A stretch of DNA of 62,524 nt, taken from positions 1-62,524 of the forward strand of contig CACIWJ010000002.1 of assembly GCA_902590365.1 (NCBI GenBank), in the 5' to 3' direction. A program made the translations under genes and the position numbers. Of the stretch, positions 55,523 to 62,524 are shown one piece after another. The first letter of the stretch is position 1, and the number at the start of each line of letters is the position of its first letter. The notes below the pieces were generated by a model. It was not told the DNA's origin. It saw only the letters and a list, made by a program, of their open reading frames with translations, and did no database searches. The stretch is from an uncultured Pelagibacteraceae bacterium (GTDB taxonomy: Bacteria > Pseudomonadota > Alphaproteobacteria > Pelagibacterales > Pelagibacteraceae).

Positions 55523-56070
55523 TGAATCGTTTATTTCTTTTACTCTCATTTTTAATGGGAGTAATTGTTTTAGTTTCAAATTATCTAGTTCAATTTCCAA
55601 TTAAATATTATGGTTTTGAAAAAATATTGACTTATGGAGCTTTCAGTTATCCCATAGCATTTTTAATAACTGATTTAGCAAATAGATCTTATGGTAAAGC
55701 AGCAGCTAAAAAAATAGTATATTTTGGTTTTGGAATAGGAGTTTTATTTACATTTTTTTTTTCAACAAATTTTTCAGATTTAATTTCAATAAGAATCGCT
55801 ATTGGATCAGGCACAGCATTTATTGTTGCTCAACTATTAGATGTGCAAATATTTGATAAATTAAGACAAAAAAAATGGTTTGTCGCTCCATTAGCATCAT
55901 CTTTTGTTGGTTCAACTTTTGATACATTTATATTTTTTTCTATTTCTTTTTATGGAACAGAGGTGCCTTGGATTTCATTATCCTTAGGGGATTTAAGTGT
56001 TAAAATTTTAGTAGCCTTAATTATGTTAATACCTTTCCGATTATTATTAGGAACTTTTAAAGCTGCTTAA
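55522..56070 (+). CDS. Queuosine precursor transporter (VUT/YhhQ family)
   Basis: 'TYGAFSYPIAFLITDLANRSYGKAAAKKIVYFGF', multiple TMs, 'FVGSTFDTFIFFSI'. Confidence 0.86.
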   Translation: MNRLFLLLSFLMGVIVLVSNYLVQFPIKYYGFEKILTYGAFSYPIAFLITDLANRSYGKAAAKKIVYFGFGIGVLFTFFFSTNFSDLISIRIAIGSGTAFIVAQLLDVQIFDKLRQKKWFVAPLASSFVGSTFDTFIFFSISFYGTEVPWISLSLGDLSVKILVALIMLIPFRLLLGTFKAA

Positions 56071-56941
56071 ACAGAAATTTATAAGATAATATTTTGTAAG
56101 CTAATTTAGCTACTAAAAAATTGTAAGAATTAAAACCTTTGATAGGAGCAAGTTCATTAATATCAGCCCCAACTATATTTGAGTTTTTAGATGCTATTTT
56201 AATTATATCTAAAGTTTCATCCCATAGTAAACCACCTGGTTCTGGAGTACCAGTTGCTGGCATTATACTCGAATCGAAACCATCAACATCAAAAGTTAAA
56301 TATACAGTTTTATTCTTAATTAATTTTTTGAATTTTGTTAAATTCCATTTAGCCTTATCTTTAGCCCAAAAAATATTTATTCTTTTAGAATTTTTTTTTA
56401 AAAATGGAATTTCGCTACTAGAAATATTTCTGATACCAAAGGATATTACAGACACATTTTTATGATCCAGGCATCTTTTAATTGCAGATGCATGTGAGAA
56501 TTTTTCACCATTATAGCTTTCTCTCAAATCTGCATGCGCGTCAAAGTGCAATAAACAAATTTTTTTAAATTTCTTAGCAAATGGAGCAATGCATCCTGGG
56601 GTTATTGAGTGTTCTCCTCCAAAAGTTATAGGAAATAATTTTTTATCTAATATTTTTGAATTAATGTCTGAAATTTTTTTAAGTGCTATTTTTATATTTT
56701 TGTTAATTTTGAATGGTTTTAAAGTTTTGATCCCAATTTTTTTATATGGTTCACAATTTAATTCTTCATCATATAATTCTACTTGGTGAGATGCTTTAAT
56801 GATTTCTTTCGGTCCATTTTTAGTGCCACTACCATAACTAACTGTTTTTTCAAGACCAAATGGGATTACAACAGCCTTTTCTTTAAAGCTAAACTTATTA
56901 TCAATTCCTAAAAATCCTAATTTATTTGATAAGTAATTCAA
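56057..56941 (-). CDS. speB: Agmatinase/ureohydrolase family
   Basis: 'FGGEHSITPG', 'LLHFDAHADLRESY', 'YLTFDVDGFDSSIMPATGTPEPGGL'. Confidence 0.92.
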   Translation of the reverse strand: MNYLSNKLGFLGIDNKFSFKEKAVVIPFGLEKTVSYGSGTKNGPKEIIKASHQVELYDEELNCEPYKKIGIKTLKPFKINKNIKIALKKISDINSKILDKKLFPITFGGEHSITPGCIAPFAKKFKKICLLHFDAHADLRESYNGEKFSHASAIKRCLDHKNVSVISFGIRNISSSEIPFLKKNSKRINIFWAKDKAKWNLTKFKKLIKNKTVYLTFDVDGFDSSIMPATGTPEPGGLLWDETLDIIKIASKNSNIVGADINELAPIKGFNSYNFLVAKLAYKILSYKFLFKQL

Positions 56942-56944
56942 TTT

Positions 56945-57988
56945 TTATCCAAATATTTTTGAAAAATTTTTTCTACTTCTGCTTTTCCACTCACCTCTAT
57001 GATATGCGTCGCTTGCTATTAAAGGTAATACACTTGTTGCTTCTGCAAAAACCATTTGTTCTTTAGTCACATCAACTTTACCCCACGAGCTTGCTTCTTT
57101 TAAAGTTGAACTACTACAGGCACCATCTCTTGAGTCTGCAACTGTTATCTGAATAGCATATTTGTGCATTTCCACATCCTTTCCTAAAAGTTCAGCACAA
57201 ATTACAGTATCTTGAATAAAGTTTTTAGGAACACCTCCTCCAATCATTATTAGACCAGAACCTTTTGATTTAATTTTAATTTCAGTTAGTTCACGAAATT
57301 CTCTAATCGAATCTATTGTAATATGTTTTTTTGGATTTTTTTCTTGATGTATAACTAGTCCAAATCCAGCACTTGAGTCAGTAAAAGCAGGGCAAAAAAT
57401 TGGTACATTATTTTCATAGGCAGTTTCAATTAATGAACCTTTTTTTTTAGAATTTGTTTTTAAATATTTTCCAATTTCTTTAATAAATTCTCTTGATGTA
57501 TAACTTTTGGGCTCTAACTTGTCCGCAATATCACATATGGTTTTATCACACATTTGTAATTCATCTTCATCAATATAAGTGTCATAAATTCTATCAATAT
57601 AATTTTTTCTTAATTCAGTATCATTTTGAAATTGAGAACCTTGATAGTGTTTAAATCCGAGTGCTTCAAAGAAATCCATATCAATAATTGATGCTCCAGT
57701 AGCAACTATTGCATCGACCATGTTGTATTTAACCATATCTCTATATACATCCATGCACCCTGCCGCAGATGTTGAACCTGCTAATGTTAAAAAAACTGTA
57801 CAATCTTTGTCTTTTATCATTTCATTAAATATATTTGCTGCATTTGCTGTTTCTCTAGCAACAAATGACATTTTTTCCATTGATGAAATAATATTTCTTG
57901 AATCAAAAGAAGTAATATCAATATGTTCGACAGGCTTATTTAGAAAATCTTTTTTACGATTATGTCCTAGATTTTTTTTATCTGACAT
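56945..57988 (-). CDS. Deoxyhypusine-synthase-like protein
   Basis: 'VFLTLAGSTSAAGCMDVYRDMVKYNMVDAIVATGAS', 'GLIMIGGGVPKNFIQDT', 'EASSWGKVD' retaining the SWGK catalytic Lys context. Confidence 0.9.
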   Translation of the reverse strand: MSDKKNLGHNRKKDFLNKPVEHIDITSFDSRNIISSMEKMSFVARETANAANIFNEMIKDKDCTVFLTLAGSTSAAGCMDVYRDMVKYNMVDAIVATGASIIDMDFFEALGFKHYQGSQFQNDTELRKNYIDRIYDTYIDEDELQMCDKTICDIADKLEPKSYTSREFIKEIGKYLKTNSKKKGSLIETAYENNVPIFCPAFTDSSAGFGLVIHQEKNPKKHITIDSIREFRELTEIKIKSKGSGLIMIGGGVPKNFIQDTVICAELLGKDVEMHKYAIQITVADSRDGACSSSTLKEASSWGKVDVTKEQMVFAEATSVLPLIASDAYHRGEWKSRSRKNFSKIFG

Positions 57989-59167
57989 TTAGGCAACAAG
58001 AAACTCACTACTTATGTCATTATCATACATAGACATTATAGGTTTATCTTCGACCTCATAAATATCATTAGAATAAAATCCATTAAATTGAGTTCTAAAT
58101 GTTAAACCATAACCACCCAATTGTCCTAATTCAATATAATCACCTTCTTTAATATTATTTGGAAGAACAAAAGGACCTTTCATATAATCCATACTATCAC
58201 AAGTTGGACCATAAAAATCAAAAGCTGTCATTTTTTTTGAAATTATTCTTCCATTTGTAATAACTTTTGAAGGGTAAACTAAATTTGGAACACCACCATC
58301 AAATAAAGATCCATAAGTTCCATCATTTATATAAAGTTTTTGTTTTTTTCTTAAAATTACTTTTACAACTGTAGAACCACTTTCTGCCACTAAAGCTCTG
58401 CCAGGTTCACAAACAATTTCGGTTTTTTTCTCAAGTTTTAAACTTGCAATATTTTTCTTAATTTCTTCAAAATATTTTTTCAAAGATTGTGGAATTAAAT
58501 CTGGGTAAATTGATGGAAAACCACCCCCAACATTTATGTAATCAGGAGAAATTTTAGTTTTTTTAATTATAGTACCAATTTCGGTAATTCCTTTTTCATA
58601 AGAAATTGGATGCATACATTGAGAGCCGACATGAAAACTTAATCCAATTTTTTTTGCATATTGTTTAGTAAGCCTCAATAGACCAACCGCTTCATTTGGT
58701 TGTGCACCAAATTTTTTAGATAAGTCAATTTCTGCATGTTCGTTAGATACTGAAATTCTTACAAATAAATTTAAATCTTTTGCATTTTTAGTTGCATTAA
58801 TAATTTTTATTAATTCATCTTTTGTGTCTAGTGAAAAAGATTTTATTCCATATTTAAAATAAGCTTCGCTTATATTTTCTTTGCTTTTAACTGTATTCAT
58901 GTAATGACAACTAGCTTTTGGTGCAATTTTTTTAATGGTTTCTATTTCTTTTATTGAAGCTATATCGAAATTATTAATACCTGAATTAAAGAGAGTTTTT
59001 AAAACAAATTCATTTGGATTAGTTTTTACAGCGTAAAGAATTTTTCCTTTAAAGTTCTTTTGAAAGAACTTTGACGCTTTTTCCAGAGTGTGCTTTCTAA
59101 CACAGTAAACTGGATTAGAAGGCTTGAGTTGATTTACAAGTTCATCAACACTTTTAAATTTTTTCAT
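57989..59167 (-). CDS. PLP-dependent ornithine/lysine decarboxylase (alanine-racemase fold)
   Basis: 'ILYAVKTNPNEFVLKTLFNSGINNFDIAS', 'INVGGGFPSIYP', 'CEPGRALVAESG', 'FYGPTCDSMDYM'. Confidence 0.92.
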   Translation of the reverse strand: MKKFKSVDELVNQLKPSNPVYCVRKHTLEKASKFFQKNFKGKILYAVKTNPNEFVLKTLFNSGINNFDIASIKEIETIKKIAPKASCHYMNTVKSKENISEAYFKYGIKSFSLDTKDELIKIINATKNAKDLNLFVRISVSNEHAEIDLSKKFGAQPNEAVGLLRLTKQYAKKIGLSFHVGSQCMHPISYEKGITEIGTIIKKTKISPDYINVGGGFPSIYPDLIPQSLKKYFEEIKKNIASLKLEKKTEIVCEPGRALVAESGSTVVKVILRKKQKLYINDGTYGSLFDGGVPNLVYPSKVITNGRIISKKMTAFDFYGPTCDSMDYMKGPFVLPNNIKEGDYIELGQLGGYGLTFRTQFNGFYSNDIYEVEDKPIMSMYDNDISSEFLVA

Positions 59168-59298
59168 TTTTTAGCCCCTCAAAAAAAATTTAACAAAAAA
59201 AATTTACATATCTAATATGCAAATTTGTTAATTAATCACTGATTATGAGAAATGGCCAGTAATGTAAAGTATTTATTATAAGTATTTTTTATGGCCTG

Positions 59299-59327
59299 TT
59301 GAAATATCAGCATAGCAACCCTATATT
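59299..59327 (+). promoter_or_regulatory. Predicted promoter for regA
   Basis: TTGAAA (59299-59304), 17-nt spacer, TATATT (59322-59327); ATG at 59334 coincides with the expected TSS. Confidence 0.6.
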
Positions 59328-59333
59328 GTATTT

Positions 59334-59891
59334 ATGCATAATAACTTGCAAAAAATAAGTAATTTAGAGGATAAATCACTTTTAATTGTAGATGATGATA
59401 ATCCTTTTAGAGATAGGCTCGCGAGAGCAATGGAAAAAAAAGGATTTTCAGTTTCACAAGCAGAGGGTGTAAAAAAAGGAATTGATTTAATTAAGTCAAA
59501 GAAACCGGCTTTTGCAGTAGTAGATTTAAGACTGGCTGATGGAAATGGTCTTGAAGTTGTTAAAGAGCTTCAAGTTTCTAATTCAAATTGTAAAATAATA
59601 ATGTTAACTGGATATGGAAACATTCCAACTGCAGTTGCAGCAATCAAACAAGGAGCAATAGATTATCTTGCAAAGCCAGCTGATGCTGATGATGTTGAGA
59701 AAGCTTTACTTGCTGATCCTAATAAAAAAGCTCAACCACCTGAAAATCCAATGTCGGCAGATAGAATTAAGTGGGAACATATACATAGAGTTTTTGAACT
59801 TTGTAATAGAAATGTTTCTGAAACTGCAAGAAGATTAAAAATGCACAGAAGAACTTTACAACGAATTTTGTCTAAAAGATCACCTAGATAA
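59334..59891 (+). CDS. regA: RegA/PrrA/ActR-family redox response regulator
   Basis: 'LLIVDDDNPFRDRLARAMEKKGF', 'VVDLRLADGNGLEVV', Fis-type HTH 'NVSETARRLKMHRRTLQRILSKRSPR'. Confidence 0.93.
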   Translation: MHNNLQKISNLEDKSLLIVDDDNPFRDRLARAMEKKGFSVSQAEGVKKGIDLIKSKKPAFAVVDLRLADGNGLEVVKELQVSNSNCKIIMLTGYGNIPTAVAAIKQGAIDYLAKPADADDVEKALLADPNKKAQPPENPMSADRIKWEHIHRVFELCNRNVSETARRLKMHRRTLQRILSKRSPR

Positions 59892-60435
59892 ATTTTCTAA
59901 AACCTAAAATTTTTTTTGCTAAAAAAGTTAATAGTAGAATTTTTAATAATTCTGCTAATAAGAAAGGTGTAGCACCTAATTGAATCACAGGTTTATCCCA
60001 ACCTATTAAAGTTCCTAGCCAAATTATTCCAAAAATATAAATAAATGAAACTGAAAAAATAAGTTTTAAAAAGATTAAAAAAATATTTGTTCTAAAGTTT
60101 AAATAGCCTGCAAAAAAAGATGCAAATAAAAAACCTATTAAATAACCCATTGTTGGACCTGTAAAATAAACTATTCCAATTCCTTTTTCGGGAGAATTGG
60201 AAAATACTGGAAGTCCTAAAATTCCTTCTAAAAGATATAATCCAACTGTAGTTACTGCAATTTTATAACCAAAACTGACTCCTAATAATAATACCACAAA
60301 AGTTTGCATTGTCATTGGTACTGGGTAAAAGGGTATTTTTATTTTTGCAGAAATTGTAAGAATTATAGAGCCTAAAATTACTGTTATTAAAGATTTAACT
60401 AACTTTTGATTTTGTATAACTTTAACATTTTCCAT
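59884..60435 (-). CDS. bioY: Biotin transporter BioY
   Basis: 'IKIPFYPVPMTMQTFVVLLLGVSFG', 'LLEGILGLPVFSN', 'GPTMGYLIGFLFASFFAGYL'. Confidence 0.92.
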   Translation of the reverse strand: MENVKVIQNQKLVKSLITVILGSIILTISAKIKIPFYPVPMTMQTFVVLLLGVSFGYKIAVTTVGLYLLEGILGLPVFSNSPEKGIGIVYFTGPTMGYLIGFLFASFFAGYLNFRTNIFLIFLKLIFSVSFIYIFGIIWLGTLIGWDKPVIQLGATPFLLAELLKILLLTFLAKKILGFRKFI

Positions 60436-60467
60436 TAATATATTTTACTATTTTAAATTCAATTAAT

Positions 60468-61397
60468 CTAGTTTTTTATTAATTCTATATAAACATCTTC
60501 AATATCAGCATCTTCTGTAGAAATATCCAAAATTTTTGTATCTTGTTTTAATAAGTAAGAAATTATTTCATCTATTTTTAATTTACTTTTTTCATAAGAA
60601 ATAGTTAGTTTATTTTTGTCTTTTGAAATAATTTTTAAAGAATTCATCTTTATTTTTTCAATATTTATTTCTTTATTAAGTGAAAATATAACTTTTTTAG
60701 TTTGAATTTTTTCTATTAAATTTTTAGTACTATCTAAGGCAACTAAATTACCTTTGCTAATGATACCAATTCTGTTACACATTTCTTCAGCTTCCATTAG
60801 ATAATGTGTTGTTAAAATAATTGTAACTCCTTGCTTATTTAAATGTTTAACGTTTTCCCATAGATTTTGTCTTAGTTCTATATCTACGCCAGCTGTAGGT
60901 TCATCTAGTATAAGAATAGGTGGTTGATGAACTAATGCTTTAGCAATAAGAAGTCTTCTTTTCATCCCACCAGATAAACTCCTCGCGTAACTGTCAGAAT
61001 TTTTTTCAAGTGATACTAATTTAAGAATATCATTAGTAATTCTATCTTCTTTTTTGATACCATACATTCCCGCATGTAATTCAAGAAGTTTTCTAGGGTT
61101 AAAAAAAGGATCTAAATTAACCTCTTGTGGAACTATTCCTATCGAAGCTCTTACTTGTCTTGGATTTTTGTCTAAATCGAATCCCCAAACATTAACTTCA
61201 CCCGATGTTTTCACAACAGTGCCAGCTAATATATTAATGAATGTAGATTTTCCGGCTCCGTTAGGACCTAAAAGACCAAATATTTCACCCTCTTTCACCT
61301 CTAAGTTTAAATTATTAAGTGCATTAATAGGTTGTGATTTATTTTTAGAATAAATTTTATTTAGGTTTTTTACCGATAAAACGTTTTTTTTTTCCAT
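60468..61397 (-). CDS. ABC-2-type transporter ATP-binding protein (YadG-like)
   Basis: 'GLLGPNGAGKSTFINILAG', 'SLSGGMKRRLLIAKALVHQPPILILDEPTAGVD', 'TTHYLMEAEEMCNRIGII'. Confidence 0.9.
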   Translation of the reverse strand: MEKKNVLSVKNLNKIYSKNKSQPINALNNLNLEVKEGEIFGLLGPNGAGKSTFINILAGTVVKTSGEVNVWGFDLDKNPRQVRASIGIVPQEVNLDPFFNPRKLLELHAGMYGIKKEDRITNDILKLVSLEKNSDSYARSLSGGMKRRLLIAKALVHQPPILILDEPTAGVDIELRQNLWENVKHLNKQGVTIILTTHYLMEAEEMCNRIGIISKGNLVALDSTKNLIEKIQTKKVIFSLNKEINIEKIKMNSLKIISKDKNKLTISYEKSKLKIDEIISYLLKQDTKILDISTEDADIEDVYIELIKN

Positions 61398-61445
61398 AAT
61401 GATTTATACATTTATAACATTCGTATAAATTAAGTTAACATTTTA

Positions 61446-62524
61446 ATGAACAAAATAAAAAAAACTGATCATTTTTACTTAATAGATGGCTCTGGATATA
61501 TATTCAGAGCATATTATGCACTTCCTCCATTAACTAGAAAAAGCGATGGCATGCCAACTGGTGCCGTAAGCGGTTTTTGTAATATGTTGTTTAAATTATT
61601 GGAGGACTCTAAATCAAGTGAAAATTTGCAAAAGCCAACACATTTTGCAGTTATATTTGACTCAGCGAGAAAAAATTTTCGAAATGAAATTTATAGTGAT
61701 TATAAAGCAAATCGTTCAGACGCGCCTGAAGATCTTATACCTCAATTTGATTTTATAAGAAAATCCGTTTTAGCATTTAATTTACCATCAATAGAATTAT
61801 TAAATTATGAAGCTGACGATCTTATAGCTACTTATGTTGAACAAATACTATTAGCTGGAGCAAAAGTAACAATTGTTTCTTCTGATAAAGACTTAATGCA
61901 ACTATATAAAAAAGATGTTCGAATTTATGATCCTATGAAAAATAAATTTATTTCAGAAGATGATGTAAAGAATAAATTTGGAGTTAAGCCAAATAAAGTC
62001 ATTGATGTTCAATCGCTTGCTGGTGATAGTAGTGATAATGTTCCTGGTGTACCAGGTATAGGAGTTAAAACAGCAGCAGAGTTGATAAACAAATATGGCA
62101 CATTAGAAAAACTATTAGAAAAAGCAGGGGAAATAAAACAAAACAAAAGGAGGGAAACTATTATAGAAAATAAAGATAAAGCTATAGTTAGTAAAAAGTT
62201 AGTTACTTTGAAGAAAGACGTTCCAGTCAAGGATAGTTTGGAAGACTTCATTTTGAAGAACATTGATAAAGATAAGTTGTTTAATTTTTTAAGAGAAATG
62301 GAATTTAATAGATTATTAAGCAGTGTAATTTCAATATATGGTGAACCAAATTATTCTAAAGAAAAAAATAATTTAGAAGATAAAGACAAAATAAAAATAG
62401 ATACAAAAAAATATAAATTAATAAATAGTATTAAAGAACTTGATTTATGGATTAAAGAAGCTGAAGAAAAAGGAGAATTTGCGGTTGATACTGAAACAAC
62501 TTCTTTAGATCCTCACCAAGCAGA
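61446..62524 (+). CDS. polA: DNA polymerase I, N-terminal part (truncated by window end)
   Basis: Open frame from ATG 61446: 'FYLIDGSGYIFRAYYALPPLTRKSDGMPTGAVSGF', 'SSDKDLMQL', 'GDSSDNVPGVPGIGVKTA', then exo motif 'FAVDTETTSLD'. Absent from the ORF track because no stop occurs before the window end. Confidence 0.95.
   Translation, partial: MNKIKKTDHFYLIDGSGYIFRAYYALPPLTRKSDGMPTGAVSGFCNMLFKLLEDSKSSENLQKPTHFAVIFDSARKNFRNEIYSDYKANRSDAPEDLIPQFDFIRKSVLAFNLPSIELLNYEADDLIATYVEQILLAGAKVTIVSSDKDLMQLYKKDVRIYDPMKNKFISEDDVKNKFGVKPNKVIDVQSLAGDSSDNVPGVPGIGVKTAAELINKYGTLEKLLEKAGEIKQNKRRETIIENKDKAIVSKKLVTLKKDVPVKDSLEDFILKNIDKDKLFNFLREMEFNRLLSSVISIYGEPNYSKEKNNLEDKDKIKIDTKKYKLINSIKELDLWIKEAEEKGEFAVDTETTSLDPHQA

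Noticed and set aside
59253-59296. TGGCCA ... ATGGCC dyad in the ODC/regA divergent region, and possible speF-type RNA before the ODC-like gene
   Set aside because: Only a 5-bp stem with a 33-nt loop and no clear speF-like helices; could be an operator, but unsupported.
61404-61428. TTATAC-N13-GTATAA inverted repeat between the ABC ATPase and polA
   Set aside because: In AT-rich DNA this is most simply two back-to-back -10 elements of divergent promoters.

Overview
This 62.5-kb window is AT-rich, gene-dense and core-like. Gene content and gene order match a SAR11 / Candidatus Pelagibacter-type alphaproteobacterium. DmdA, the SAM-II riboswitch before metX and the structured RNA before ffh all fit that assignment. 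Main blocks: ftsY-dapF divergent from ffh-rpsP-trmD-rplS-leuCDB; a DMSP demethylation cluster (dmdC-dmdB-alpha/beta hydrolase-dmdA); asd; sdhCDAB; a methylmalonate-semialdehyde dehydrogenase; mdh-sucCDAB-lpd; priA; atpHAGDC; a minus-strand run (rppH-ctpA-rsfS-nadD-proA-proB-obgE-rpmA-rplU, then gloB-metW-metX); hisC-tyrA; a TPR-sulfotransferase / NlpC-P60 / AmpG-like / TrkH run; class I lysS-pyrD-rpmB-queuosine-precursor transporter; a polyamine cassette (agmatinase, deoxyhypusine-synthase-like protein, ODC-like decarboxylase); an orphan regA; bioY with an ABC-2 ATPase; and the 5' part of polA. I saw no tRNA, rRNA, CRISPR array, prophage or IS element. The best second-look items are: the ffh leader, which has mutually exclusive helices reaching the start codon; the SAM-II element before metX; the alpha/beta hydrolase inside the dmd cluster; the DHS-like/agmatinase/ODC cassette; perfect 42-bp and 30-bp tandem repeats in the tails of two ribosomal proteins; tail-to-tail overlap at all five convergent gene junctions; predicted leaderless starts for rpmB and regA; and a hairpin abutting the obgE start codon. 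All calls come from reading the sequence and supplied translations. No database search was run.
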